Source: Branchiostoma belcheri | Taxonomy: Eukaryota > Chordata > Leptocardii > Amphioxiformes > Branchiostomatidae | Assembly (NCBI RefSeq): GCF_001625305.1 | Contig: NW_017802379.1 | Span: forward strand, 3,744,223-3,808,222 | Length of the DNA stretch: 64,000 nt | Reading direction: 5' to 3' | In this document: positions 1 through 11,464 of the stretch, piece after piece | Layout of the letters: each line of letters begins with the position of its first letter | How positions within the stretch are numbered: the first letter of the stretch is position 1 | Notes under the pieces: generated by a model | Told to the model about the DNA's origin: nothing | Database searches by the model: none | Seen by the model: only the letters and a program-made list of their open reading frames with translations | Program-made: the position numbers and the translations under genes

Positions 1-888
1 ATGAGAATATTCTTATCATTTGTGTAGTTTACTTGCGCAACGTGATATGGCCACACAGGTATAATGTAAATAGTTATAATAATTCAGTGTTACACAGTGT
101 ATAAAACGAGACAAAACAACATAATACAGTGTGTATACATGTATGGTTATCGTGTGTTAATGAAAAATAGCATTAAACGCCGCCATTTTTTCTAACATAC
201 CAAGTCTCTGGACAATAGGCGTAGAACACGAGCTATGCAGCGAATTTTTCCTTTTTTCCCCGTCTTTTTCGCGTCTGGAACAACCATATGCATGTCAGAC
301 CTTTCTATCAGAAAGACAGGCTTTCCTTACGTGTTTTGCCGACATCACGATGCAAACTTTCATGGAGGTTACTGTTTACAAAATTGTCGGTCAACTTCAG
401 TTTTCAAAGAACGTCAATCACTGGGGCACACACAAACAAGTAACACGTGAGAAGAGTCTAAAGTCTTTGTGTAAGAGTGAACATAATCCTTGCACCGTGG
501 TATCGAATTTCGGCCTGTACAAAGACAGTTATGCAAGGGAGCTCGGTAAGACTAAAATACCCTGTAAGACGTCACACACAGATAAAAATTCACAAAACTG
601 GAGACTAAGAAACACATGCGGCAACTACAATCACAATCCATCGTTACCTTACACTAATAGAGTATTTTTCTACATCAATTTCATATGGATACGATGCATT
701 TTTCGTGCTAAAAGTCTGTACCCAACCCGCCAGATAGCATAACTTTGGATAACAAAATTGGTGCTTTTGCGATCAACATTATTTTACTTTGATTACAAGT
801 CCTAGAAACGGTATCGTGTCAGGAACATTTCAAGATAACGTTGTGAGTGTCCAGCGTCAGTTCTATTTCCAACAGGTACCTGGTCGAC
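1..888. other. No recognisable gene
   Basis: AT-rich sequence. The short open frames on the plus strand (235-742) have no coding character, repeats or splice context that I can see. Confidence 0.5.
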
Positions 889-1233
889 TTAAACCCGTGA
901 GACATTCCGTACTAGGGTCCAACTGTACCCGGTAAAACCAGCGTCCATGTTGTAGTACACAGCCGAAGTCTGTACCACAAACCCAGGCTTCTTCATCACC
1001 GCCTGCAGGACCATCGGCCGGTTGACTCTCACCCTCGCCCCGCTCAGACTGATGCTGAAGCAGCTATCCATGCTCCTCTTCACGTCGAAGTCGTCCTCTT
1101 GTAAGCCCCTCTCTACAAGAAGGTCGCGAATGCTGGCCTCCACATCGGCGCTCATGCTGCCATCCCCCGCCTCTACTTGGATGTTCACGGCGCCAAAGTA
1201 GCTTTGGTACTCCAAAAAGATGACGTCCGCCAT
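889..1233 (-). CDS. Orphan 114-aa intronless ORF, function unknown
   Basis: I do not recognise this protein. The ATG at 1233 sits in an AACATGG context and opens with MADVIFLEYQ. The frame runs 114 codons to a TGA at 889. It uses mostly C or G at third codon positions, unlike the AT-rich flanks, which favours real coding. There is no signal peptide or membrane segment and only one cysteine; the residue pattern suggests alternating strands and helices (acidic ASIRDLLVERGL stretch mid-protein). An exon-like hydrophobic frame lies upstream at 1383-1457, but no splice acceptor joins the two. It could also be the 3' exon of a gene I cannot reconstruct. Confidence 0.35.
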   Translation of the reverse strand: MADVIFLEYQSYFGAVNIQVEAGDGSMSADVEASIRDLLVERGLQEDDFDVKRSMDSCFSISLSGARVRVNRPMVLQAVMKKPGFVVQTSAVYYNMDAGFTGYSWTLVRNVSRV

Positions 1234-3837
1234 GTTGTTCAATGTTGTCAGCGAATTTCGGAATCAATTTAGCAATCAATGATGGTTCGAGACCGCACGC
1301 TGAACCGCTGATGATGTCCGGTCAGATGCAGCAAAGCAAGGTACCAGTACAGTGGCAAATAAGTTACCGCTCCTCGGCCGAGAGATGTTACCTTGCGTAT
1401 GTCATCAAAAGCGGTAGTGTATGAAGTCCACCACAAGATAGCAACGAGCAAAAACATAAACCCCAAAGAGCCTGTCCTTCACACTCCGTGTGTGGTGTCA
1501 GGGTGCTTACGGTACGGGGTAGGGTGGGGTGAAAGAAAGGTCCACAATCCTCGAGGTGCCCAGGATCGCGTTTCCTGTTGTAACCAAACTGGGTTACCCT
1601 GGAGTGCTGTTCAGCATTTGTCCTTCTGTTTACAATAACATTGAAAACCAGTGTATCATATATTGTGCGGCTGACCGTTCGACGTAAGCTATATGATCGC
1701 GGGGGAGAGTGGGCAGACTTTTGTTACACGGTTCGAATCGAGTAGGTCTAAAGAGAGGGGTACTTTATTGTCCATGACTTGGGCTACTTTGTTGCCCAAG
1801 AAGTGGTGCGTGATACCCCTCTACATTTTCGTCAACAAATTATTTTGTGAAAAAAGGAATACAGAACGTTGCATTGCGGCATTGAATATAACTTATCAAA
1901 ACAGGAAGACAAGTGTTCAAGGTTTTACCATCAGTTTTATTGCAGCTATGTCAATCATTGCAGCTATATCAGTCATTGAATCATTCCCATTTAAATCAAT
2001 CAACCTCGGTTGTACAGGGGTAAAACCAGGTTGATTGATTGTAACAGTCGTCTTACTATATATCTAATCGATATATTAACCAACATATAGTATCATTGCC
2101 TGGTTCTCAGAGCCTTCCAGTGAGTCTTACATAGTGGAAGACTAACTTAAAGTTCATGTAGAACTAGACAGCAATGCTACAACGTACTTCAGACGTATTT
2201 TAATTATTTTAAGCTCCTAGGTATTATCTACTATTAGTTGAAATTGGCGTCACAGGCAGGTATAACTTGATCTTAATGTAAAACAGACTGGAAAAGAGTT
2301 AGGATGCACCCTTATTGCTTATGCCTAATAGAAGGTGTATACCTTTGCTTGTGCCTTGTTACATTCATACATACACCTGGCCATGTAACAACGGAGGATT
2401 GTGTAGCTTACTAAGTTCTTGCTAGCTTGCATTGGTGTAAATATTAAAGCTTCTGAACATCTAATAAAACCATATAGTATGTGATGAAATGTTAATTTTG
2501 CATGTTTCAAATAAGCGACGCTGTTATGACAAACACCAAAAACAGCAAATTTAGGGTAGGCGACATTGATATAATTCCGATTGAAGCAATAGCCTGGATG
2601 CCTAACTGTTTCCATGGCCTACGTACAGTCAAGCTCCTCGCCTCCAGGGCCACATGCCCCCAAGGTCAAGCACACCATAACACAGTCTCCCTGGCGTAGG
2701 CCGTGAAACTTTCTGGCATCCAGGTTACTCTCAAGAAGTCTGTAGAAGTCCACCAAATCAGTGAAGCGTGCTGTTTATATCTTTGTAAATATGGCGACCG
2801 CTAACTGCTGCAGAGTAGCTTGTTCTTCCGCAGGCATCGTTGAAGGCGACATGGGATGACTTTTAGGGACTGGGAGTGCAGAAAGGCCGGCTTGTGGGGT
2901 CGACGCCATTTTCTCGAGTCAATGGCATTGTACGCCACGAATATCCTATGAAAATACAGCAAAAGATGGTGTTATTTTCTATAAAAACAGTGTTGAATGC
3001 CCTATCCTCCCCGGGGCAACTAATAATTGGTCGTGTGGCTGCCACACCCCTCCTTGTTTTGTTACAACGGCATACCTAAAATGACTCTGAAAAACCATAT
3101 GCGTGTTTTACCATGTTACTGTCTAACAAAACTGGTACAATGTTAAAATAAGCACTAATGTGCTTCGTAACAGCTAATGAAACACTGTCTATCATAGGGT
3201 TAGAATTTCTTGACCATTGTTTAATGGTACTTTTCCCGCCCTTTTCGACGGCGACGTCGTTATTTATAGGCACGTGTGGACAAGACAAGTGTAAAAGGAA
3301 TCCCTTGGTACCTTCTAGGGCTACCTGTGTACCGGTACACTGCACCTGTACTGGTACAATTGTAAAGGTACAGGCCCATACTTTACCTGAACGTAAAGTA
3401 TACCTATGCCTGAACAAACTAAAACACTTGTGGATACCATTTTTACATCCTGTCTCTCAAATGACAATTTCGACCGTCTTTTCATTCATCCCTTGAAAAT
3501 ATCCTTGCTTCGAGATAAAAAGGAAAAAAGGAAATCCTCATGCAAAGATGACAATTCCCCACAAAAAAGACAGATTCTTGTGTATACGTATCTTACAAAT
3601 AATTGATCAGAATTGTTTGTGTACAGGTAGAGGTCTCGACGTGTATGCATGTATGCGACGTGTACCTTAACCGCTCCGTACCTTTACCTGAAATATCGTT
3701 GGTCCATCAATCTACTAGCTGCAATGTGTCACCCCGCTTTTATCTACTTTCACATCCGAGCAGATGTTCTGACCACTCTTGCACGTCTATTTTACTGTAT
3801 AAAACTTCAAACAATAACCTTGAGTCATGTCTCTCAC
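1234..3837. other. Intergenic, repeats only
   Basis: No supported gene. A small hairpin lies at about 1993-2041 (AATCAATCAACCT pairing with AGGTTGATTGATT). A patch at about 3300-3420 is built from short palindromic words such as GTACCGGTAC. A hydrophobic open frame at 1269-1457 (minus) lacks a stop next to its donor and was not called. Confidence 0.5.
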
Positions 3838-3847
3838 CTCGTCTCCC

Positions 3848-3934
3848 TTAAATGAGCGGTATGATCATAGGTAAGAACCAGGTGAAACTCAGGATGCACC
3901 CCAGGAGGACGACCACCTGTGTAGCGTGACTCAT
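3848..3934 (-). CDS. Single-pass membrane micropeptide 1 (28 aa, proline subgroup)
   Basis: This 28-codon ORF starts MSHATQVVVLL and ends FLPMIIPLI. Apart from the polar first six residues it is almost wholly hydrophobic, so a single membrane segment is inferred. The TAA is followed ten bases later by a good splice donor (GAG then GTGAGA, exon edge 3838), the layout shared by the other micropeptides here. Length, Q-x-V motif and the late proline match the copies at 6.1, 8.1 and 9.2 kb although the flanks do not align, which argues for selection on the peptide. Upstream at 4010-4037 is a palindrome holding two GATA sites. Function is unknown. Confidence 0.62.
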   Translation of the reverse strand: MSHATQVVVLLGCILSFTWFLPMIIPLI

Positions 3935-4009
3935 GGCTCTTGTCTTCCTCGTCTGTCGTCTGTAGATCTGTCTCAAACGTTTCTTACAACTCCGACTTGG
4001 ACGAACCAC

Positions 4010-4037
4010 CAACAGATAAATGAACGTTTATCTGTTG
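4010..4037. promoter_or_regulatory. Palindrome with paired GATA motifs
   Basis: Two perfect 11-bp arms (CAACAGATAAA and its complement) flank a 6-bp spacer, placing AGATAA and TTATCT face to face. It lies about 75 bp upstream of the micropeptide start at 3934, a promoter-proximal position. A regulatory role is inferred from position and motif only. Confidence 0.35.
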
Positions 4038-4211
4038 CGTATAGCTGTGACGTAAGTTGATCAACCGCTTGTCAATGACCTTAAGTTATCATTTGACCCC
4101 ATACAGTAGAACCGGGGTTAAAATTTAGCTGGGGTTTTGCTCCGGGGGGTTACTTTGTTGTGGTATCTTTGTTGATTTTAGAGGTCATTCTTTGTTATAT
4201 TATTTTGTCCG

Positions 4212-4433
4212 TGGTTGGTTGATTGTTTGATTGTTTGATTGGTTGGTTGGTTGGTTGGTTGGTTGGTTGGTTGGTTGGTTGGTTGGTTGGTTGGTTGGTT
4301 GGTTGGTTGGTTGATTGTTTGGTTGGTTGGTTGGTTGGTTGGTTGGTTGGTTCGTTTGTTAGTTTGTTGCCTTCTTGCCTGTTTTTTGTTTGTTTTGGTC
4401 CGCTGGTTGGTTGGATATTTTGTTGATTGTTTA
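4212..4433. repeat. (GGTT)n microsatellite
   Basis: Long tetranucleotide tract of GGTT with GATT and GTTT variants, densest at 4240-4351. It creates stop-free frames on both strands (GWLV and NQPT repeats) that are not genes. Confidence 0.95.
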
Positions 4434-6095
4434 CTAATGAAATAAGACCATAAGCGTGTCAAAGTTATACCAATGTTATCTTTATTGCATGTTGATTAAA
4501 CTATTCCATTCATCGAGTAGGTTATCCTAACAATCTGGTTTTACTTCACTACCAACGAACTATAAAACCAGGTTGCCAGGCTAAAACAGTCTTCTCGAAA
4601 ACGATATAACAACATTCGTTATATTCGTCAGCAAGAAAAGTCAGTACGGTACCAACAGCAAGTCCATAGATATTTGAAGTGAGTCCAACATCTTTTGTAA
4701 GACAAATTTCTTGTACCTATGGAACAAGTCTCAACATCTTCCTGTTGCTAACGGACGTTTCAGTCTGACGGCATGTGAAAGATCATACATTTAACGATGA
4801 ATGAAACAAAGTAAACAAATGATAACACGAAAAGGCGAAAGAGGAAGCGAGCACAGTACGTAGATATCAACCCATCAACTCTAATAGTTACAGATGTTTC
4901 CCAGATACAGTCCGAGTCACCAGTAGATTTTCCTGATGGAGCGAGGCGAGATGTTCGAAGAACCAACAAATGAAGCTCGATGATCTACTAGTATTCTGTG
5001 TCCGGTGCGTATGTTGTCTATCCTTGCATGCAAATCATTGGAAGAGGAGATTTGTCGCCGAAAGGATGCTGATGATCACCAAGAGTCTAGATTAAGTGTG
5101 TCTTCTGGCTGTGCAGGTGGTTTCTAAGTAAGAGGGTGCGATGTTGGAAAGGCTCCTGTAACTGCAGCATCGTTGTTATTCTCGAATGCGTGGAAGGTCA
5201 TGGAGGCCGCCATGATGTTTCTTCTTCACCTCGCTGACCTTAAGACGGAGCCTATCGGAGATATCAAAAACATAATTTTGAATCAATATTGTCAAAGATA
5301 TCAAATAACAAGTAACAAGCCCCTGTTCATATTGCTTTTATTGATTGCAAAGAAGGATTTGTTTCTTAATTCGGAACAAACTGATTGCTAAAAATAGTAG
5401 TCTGTGTAACGCAAACTGTGCCGTCCGCGGCTTTAGTGGCCCCTCCCCGCAGTTCGGGGGGCGGCTGAATGTTGGGCGGGCGGCAACCGTTAAGCGATTT
5501 AATCAGTCTAGCTAAAAATAACTGAAATGCTAGGGAGACATACAAGACAAATGTAATAGCTTGAATGGAAAACAGTTTGGCTCATACTATTGTAAAATAC
5601 GTGTGGCTGTTCTAATGCCCAATAATGGCCATTATTGGTGAATCACTTGACTTGGAAATAATTGGAAACAACATAAAACCATTATTCTTGGAGAAAAAAA
5701 AGAGCCAGAATACTTTGAAAACTTCATCTTTAAAAATTCAATTGATAAGTTCTTCAATATGAATCATATAACAAGACACGTACCGAGCAGACAAGGGACA
5801 CAATACAATACGGGGCTGTGTTAGGCCCATCTCCACATTAATACACTTGAAAGAACAAGTAGACAACTTCACTGGTCATAATTACGAAGGTCGCAAAATA
5901 ACACATATCTTTTAGCAGTGGCAATCAACATCGTTGGCTACTATTGAAATGTATTTCTTGGCATCCCTAGATGTGAAATCATAAAACCAATAAAAGTTGA
6001 TCATTTATGGTTTTTGCCCTTAATCTCCAAGCAGATACTGGGTTGAAAAAGAAAACTTTACGATTTTACTTCGCAACATCTACTGGAGGTTACCT
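4434..6095. other. Intergenic between micropeptides 1 and 2
   Basis: No gene supported. At 5400-5500 there is a GC-rich patch (with GGCAACCGTTAAGCG, resembling the word repeated inside the 18.8-19.7 kb element) that may be a transposon fragment. An ATG at 5215 (minus) opens 29 codons with no hydrophobic segment and was not called. Confidence 0.4.
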
Positions 6096-6099
6096 TACC

Positions 6100-6189
6100 T
6101 TAGATGATAGTTATGAGTAGCGGAACAAGCCAAGTTAAACTGAGGAAGCAAGCCGCCAGGGCCACAAACTGCGTCCCGTGGTCGATCAT
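6100..6189 (-). CDS. Single-pass membrane micropeptide 2 (29 aa, proline subgroup)
   Basis: The ORF starts MIDHGTQFVALAA and ends LVPLLITII. One continuous hydrophobic segment follows an N-terminus with Asp3 and His4. The stop TAA is followed by a single G and then the donor GTAAGG, so the exon ends one base after the stop. T-Q-x-V, the S-x-T-W stretch and the late proline align it with micropeptide 1, its closest relative. Function and partner are unknown; a membrane role is inferred from hydrophobicity. Confidence 0.62.
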   Translation of the reverse strand: MIDHGTQFVALAACFLSLTWLVPLLITII

Positions 6190-6860
6190 AGTCCTCCAAA
6201 CGTCTGCTTTTGTTATCAGTAGTTTTTTTTCACATGTGACACGCGAGGGGTTCAATTACTCAGTGGCAAATTGAAGAAGAGTTGCACAACCAGTTTAGGA
6301 GGGAGCGGGGCTGTTGTGACCCTGCCGTGGTGGGATTAAGGGTGAAAGGGCAACTACGTTCGCTGGAGTGTATCAAAACAAACATTGACTATCTGCGCCT
6401 TTGCCATATGCCCTATGGCAATGCATGTACATGTATTTTACATTCCTCCCTCCGGGTTTGTAAAGCAGTGGTGCCAGCTTTCGTGCTGCGACAAGCATGA
6501 AACCGCTAACTTTGAGCCATTCGCATATTGGTCGCATATCTCATAAGCAGTGATAAAATCACAGATATGTACAAGATCATGGCTCCTCTTTATATTTGTG
6601 TTGAACAGGGGGTCAAAAGTAACACTAGCTAAATGAGAAATGCTATCGATACTCGTTAACATCGTCCTAATCATAACGCGGTAGGGAATTTCCGTGCAGC
6701 CTTCGCAGCCCCATCTCCTCCAGTTGGTGGTCACATGTCAGTCAGTCCTCACTGTTAGTGAGTGGAGTTTGTCTCAATAATATAATCTCGAAGCAGATCT
6801 TTCGTTGGCCGCAAAAGTCAGTATTAATTTGCCAGACAGTGTCCATTGGCCGGACAGTCA

Positions 6861-7015
6861 TAGTCTCCACCAGACTCCTTTTGCAGGCTGAATAAATCGG
6901 CCTAAAAAGGAATAATTGGCCAAAGAAGGTAGCCGGCCATACAGGGTCCAATCGGCCTGCACGGGTCCAATTTCTACGATTTATTCAGCCTGCAAAAGGA
7001 GTCTGGTGGAGACTA
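6861..7015. mobile_element. MITE, TAGTCTCCACC family, copy 1
   Basis: Inverted-repeat element of 155 bp. The left arm begins TAGTCTCCACCAGACTCC and the right arm ends with its complement; the arms pair for about 37 bp (to AATAAATCG). The terminal TA may be part of the element or a TA target duplication. A second, diverged copy is at 34263-34374. Confidence 0.8.
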
Positions 7016-8100
7016 AGACAGTCACCCATTGGTCACCCTAGGTGGCTAATGGATACTGCCTTGTCAGCGTATGATCTGCTTGAAGATTATCAATCATGAT
7101 GTTTCTGAGAAAAGATGCTGTTATTCGTGGAACCCGTAACCGTAGAACTAGAATGGCCTTCGGACCACACCTTGCAGTGGCCTTTGGGTCTTGTTACGTT
7201 GTGATCAATAGGTAAAAAAAATGCTTAATTTGTTACTTTTGGGAGGCGGGAGTTGACAAAACGTCCATGTGAGTATTTAGTATGCCACAGCTAGAAATAC
7301 GGCCATCTATAACTGCTAGATTTTTGGATGTAGAATTAGTAGAATCCTTACCATTAAGCAGATGCATCGCTCCCACCTGTTATGTGCGAGTTTTGTAACG
7401 TTCCGTACGTCTCTCAAGCCGTGTGTCCGCCATAAGTGTGGTTTAGTTTACGGTTCTTGTTAGGCGAGAATCCTCTATGTAAACCTAGCCTCCTTACCAG
7501 GCTCTACAGTTTGGTCTTTTTTTAGCTTTAAATTGACTTTCTCCTGGTGACTAATGTTTTCTATTTGTCCTCTGGTTCTTATATTGGCCAGCACAAGAAC
7601 CAGAGAACAAATGGCCAAAAGGCCACGAGCATAAAAAGTGCACTATAAACCAAGAAGGATCCCCAGTCATAGAGCCCGCTATGGCGGCTAACGTATACCC
7701 TGTAATTACTCTTTCCCACGGTGATTATATATTATATAAGCATCCTCAACTCAACCGTATTTTAACGAAAGTTTGCTTGTCGATATATTAGTGAAGACGG
7801 GGTTTGTGTTGCCTGTTTATACATACAAATGTACGTACATTATACACATGCATGCACCGAACGCTCCTTTCTGTGGAATTCAAGGGTGTGTTGTGCCCTA
7901 CGTGCCATCAAGGGCAAAATCAGGTTTCGTCACACGGTAACACAGCTAAACAAAGGTTCATACTCGTTTGCTCAGAAGATCGTATACCCGTATGCCGACG
8001 TCTTACCATATCCTTATCACAGTAGAGGTTATTTTCATCCACCTCTGTTTAAAATGCGTCCTTTGTGATCAGATGGTCAACAATGGTGACACAGTTGAGA
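7016..8100. other. Intergenic between micropeptides 2 and 3
   Basis: No gene supported. A 17-codon ATG frame at about 7386-7440 (minus, MADTRLERR) ends next to a donor-like CAG-GTGGGA, echoing the micropeptide layout, but has no hydrophobic segment. I do not call it. Confidence 0.4.
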
Positions 8101-8146
8101 CCACTTACCGACAGAGGCCCGTTAAGACCTTGGTATGGTGGCGCCG

Positions 8147-8245
8147 TTACAGCATGACGATCAAGTAGGGAGCCAGGCTAAAAATCCCGACGATTAAACC
8201 AACCACGATAACCGCTTGGTTAGCAAGAGACATCTTCTTCTTCAT
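8147..8245 (-). CDS. Single-pass membrane micropeptide 3 (32 or 28 aa)
   Basis: The ORF starts MKKKMSLANQAVIVVG and ends APYLIVML. A second ATG at 8233 would give a 28-residue product with no basic tail, exactly the length of micropeptides 1 and 4; both ATGs have A at -3, so the start is unresolved. The ANQAV start ties it to the six-copy NQAV group, while the late proline and LIxML end tie it to micropeptide 4, so it bridges the two subgroups. A donor (GTCG then GTAAGT) lies about 35 bases after the stop. A TATA-like GTATAAAC (complement of 8299-8306) lies about 55 bp upstream. Confidence 0.68.
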   Translation of the reverse strand: MKKKMSLANQAVIVVGLIVGIFSLAPYLIVML

Positions 8246-8298
8246 GTTTAGGCCGTGATGTTGACCAGCAGTGGCCGGTGTGTTCCGTCAAAGGGTGG

Positions 8299-8306
8299 GT
8301 TTATAC
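8299..8306 (-). promoter_or_regulatory. TATA-like box upstream of micropeptide 3
   Basis: GTATAAAC on the minus strand, 54 bp before the first ATG. Initiation about 30 bp downstream would leave a 5' UTR of only some 25-40 nt and no room for a 5' UTR intron. Inferred from motif and spacing. Confidence 0.35.
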
Positions 8307-9157
8307 AGTTATGTCTGATACGTGACGTGATGAGAGGTACGTACGTATCCCAGAATCCAATGTAGAGTTTAATTTTAAGAAGCGGAACAACCGGTCGGTT
8401 CGACTGCAAACAATAGAAGAAACCTTGCGGAAAGTCAACGGATCACGCCCCAACAGTTAAGTATTTCAGTACGCTAGTATAACGTCCTTACATGAATAAG
8501 CAATGTACAAAGTATTGAATGACTATGGAATACGATCATGGAATGCTTGTAGTAGCGGGTAAAGGGTAAGGTAAGAGTTCTGTACATGGGGTCAGTGGTA
8601 CGGTAGACGTCCAGTATAGCACAAGAAAGATGGGGCTATGAAACGCTTGTGGACTGAATCCGCCTTGAATAATGCCCTTGTACATGTACACTTCCGTGGG
8701 AAGTATGCTAACACGTAATTCGTAGTCAAGGATAAAGATTTTAAGGTGTGGCCCTATCTCTATCCTTTATAGCTATAGGTGTCGTGCTATTCTGTTGTTT
8801 AAAGCAGACTTACACTTGCATCCCAGTGTGTCATGAAAGGATTTAGATGTTCATCTTTCCATCTGATAAGCTGTTATTCTATGTAAAGGTTTGGAAAGAA
8901 TGTCTTACTTGCTGTTCTTCTTTACCAAGTTCTCTGAGTGGCATTTGGAATAAATGACGCAGCTGCATACACTAATTTGACGGTTATTTTTATACGATGG
9001 CAAACTATACCATCTTGGTACAGGGTATATCTGCACCGCGATGCCGTGAAAACATACTAGTACCACGTGGCTTGGTGGTTCTTTTCGTCAGACAGCGACC
9101 TACTTTAGTGTACTGCTTTTGTCTACTCACCTACAAGTAGACCCCGGTGTCCGCGCG

Positions 9158-9244
9158 TCACAGCATGGCGATGAGGTTCGGGACTACAACGAAAACGCTG
9201 AACAGTATGGCCGCAAGGACGACCACATGGTTAGCTAAAGACAT
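9158..9244 (-). CDS. Single-pass membrane micropeptide 4 (28 aa, proline subgroup)
   Basis: The ORF starts MSLANHVVVLAA and ends VVPNLIAML. There is no charged residue; Asn and His near the N-terminus are the only strongly polar positions before the hydrophobic run. The exon ends at TTGTAG followed by GTGAGT, about 28 bases after the TGA. It is the nearest relative of micropeptide 3, about 1 kb away on the same strand, so a local duplication is likely. A weak TATA-like CTATATG (complement of 9379-9385) lies about 135 bp upstream. Confidence 0.66.
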   Translation of the reverse strand: MSLANHVVVLAAILFSVFVVVPNLIAML

Positions 9245-11090
9245 GATCGTCCTTCCTCACTACTCTTCCACGTACCGACGTTAATTATTATAATTGAGCT
9301 GTACTCTTCCACTACGGTAACGAAGTTTCCCTACCAGTGGTCAGTACGCTGCCTAGGACTGCGCCAGCAGTACACGCGCATATAGACTTCTTGGAACGTG
9401 TAACAGACTAGAAAAACTTGATTTATCTTAATGACAGTGTCCTTGTACTGGAACTAGAACAGTTGAATAAATTAGAGTACAAGTGTCGTTGAGACTTTAA
9501 GGCTACCATTCTCTCACTATTGAACGCACACGACTCTGCAATGCAAGGGATTATTGAGAGGGGCATTTGCTAAAAAAACTTCAGCTAATATGAATTCCTA
9601 TTATGCGTCATATGTTGATCATTATGGACACACTTTTTGCCATTAATCCTTTTGTTTTGGCGACGCCCAAGGGGTGGAGACATGTCATATTCAAACTGCC
9701 TCCAATGACGTCACGTTTCCCTGCTACACGTATGTACTATGCCTTCTGTACTTTAACAATCACCATGTCAACCGAGGGAATGCTACATTCCTAGTGAACT
9801 TCTTAGTACCCTAACCACACGGCCACACCATCGTTGAGTATCAAGATAAGGCAGGGTGTGAGTTGTGCATTACACGTTACCCGGTATGGACAGAAAAAAC
9901 TCATCCAACTACTCGATATGTTTATAGACACATGTATAATTGAGACAAATGAATCTTTGCATTGAGATACTGTAGTGCGCATAATATATCTTCCACCCTC
10001 ATGCTGTATATTGTAATTATTTTGCGAACAGTAAACATTGTTTCCCGGCAATAATCATTAGCATAGATTTAAGGCAAAACGAAAAAATGGCAAGTTATGA
10101 CTTTACGTATGTCGTTGTGAGGACATGTCCAAATTTACAAGATCTCTATTGCTGGTGATCTGTCGTTATCTATTTCAATCATCGTAGGAAAAGATTTCAG
10201 GTACTGAAAATGGTTTGTGGGGAGATACAGGCTTAGCCACGTTTGAGGTCGTATTCTTATAGCTGCAGCGCCACCTAGCGGCGTTGTGGAATGATTGTTC
10301 ATTGTCAGGAAAAGTTCATACATATGGTTCACATGATGTACTGTCTGGTGCTGATGTTGTCCTCGGCAACGTAGAGGCGAAGGCGAGAAGATATGGCGAA
10401 AGTAGCCGAGGGCTTCCGAAGAATTCCGAAGAGAGCATGTAGCCTGTAGTACCTCAGCGTGATGATTGTGACGTGATGGCATCACGTGACGTGCTGGTCC
10501 CCTGGCTGGCTGCCATCACTGGAACAAGTAGAGCCCGCCCCAAGCATACCTGTGTGTACATACATAAGAACCGTCAACGAATCAACGTTAGGTCACTGTT
10601 GGCAAGATTTAAGACTGCCGATGTTTTGGACGTCAGTAAGTGACGTCAATCGAAGTATTCCTCATCTGCTTTCATCTCCAGTTGTTAGAGTCTCCAAGTA
10701 ACTATGGATCATTGCCAGACCTGTCCTTCGTTTCGCCAACACCTGTTTACATGCCAAATGTCATAAGAATCCATCACACACTTCAGTTCAACATTGCCGG
10801 AGGTCATGGGAAAGCTGAACAACTAGTACCCACCTTCGCCTTCACATGTGCTACAGCTAGACACAATGTTTTCAAAATATCTGTAGCACTTCTCCTGAAA
10901 CTATTACACATTGTTTAGCCGTTGCTAAAACCGTGACCAAAGCCATCAACTAAAATCCTTTGGAATACCAAGAGCATAACGCTACCTGACAAACTTGACA
11001 AACACAACGCTAACTTTTCACTTCTCAAGAATGCTCACAAAACAATGCCCATTGTCGCCATGACCCTGAAAGCTAAGTGACAAACCTTCG
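9245..11090. other. Intergenic between micropeptides 4 and 5
   Basis: No gene supported. An ATG frame on the plus strand from about 10474 (MASRDVLVPW) runs about 54 codons to a GTCA-GTAAGT donor. It might be a first exon, but nothing downstream joins it. Confidence 0.4.
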
Positions 11091-11098
11091 GACGATCT

Positions 11099-11191
11099 TC
11101 ACATGAAAGGAGATGCCATTATGATGAAGATACATGCAACGGCGAGGCCAAGGCCAAATATCAGCTTCTCGCGCAGGGTTAAGGTAGGCAT
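11099..11191 (-). CDS. Probable membrane micropeptide 5 (30 aa)
   Basis: The ORF starts MPTLTLREKLIFGLG and ends FIIMASPFM. A short basic and acidic R-E-K patch precedes one hydrophobic segment, like the group at 34.9-36.9 kb. It has no close paralogue in the window, so support is weaker. A possible donor (CGAAG then GTTTGT) lies 16 bases after the stop. The frame is open further upstream to 11380 (MTRAGLQLRAG), so a longer product cannot be excluded. Confidence 0.42.
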   Translation of the reverse strand: MPTLTLREKLIFGLGLAVACIFIIMASPFM

Positions 11192-11464
11192 TGTTGCGTT
11201 TATGCCCAGCCAATATGCCTCCGTTTCCAACTGTGCACAACAAGTTCTTCCCCTCAAGGGGTCTACATTGGTGAATGGCAGAATAGCTTGTTTTTCTCTT
11301 CGTCGTTGCGTCGGCGCAAGCGCCATGACATCTACGACACATAAATAACCTGCCCTTAACTGGAGACCCGCCCGAGTCATGTCCGGTCAGGCGTGCTTTT
11401 GCGACTCTTAGGCCGTTTTTCGTCAACGTTAACCCCAGCTGCAGATACTAGTAGCCTCTACCAG
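11192..11464. other. Upstream region of micropeptide 5
   Basis: The open frame of micropeptide 5 continues upstream to 11380 and overlaps frames in both directions. No splice site or promoter could be chosen with confidence. Confidence 0.3.

Noticed and set aside
1269..1457. Hydrophobic 62-codon ORF starting MFLLVAILWW, minus strand
   Set aside because: It resembles a signal anchor, but unlike the micropeptides it has no stop next to its donor (CGCAAG-GTAACA), and no downstream exon fits.
4178..4462. Overlapping 67-94-codon ORFs with NQPT or GWLV repeats
   Set aside because: Both strands of a (GGTT)n microsatellite are stop-free by composition; no gene context.
10474..10638. Plus-strand ATG frame MASRDVLVPW ending near GTCA-GTAAGT
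   Set aside because: Possible first exon but no continuation; opposite strand to all supported genes nearby.
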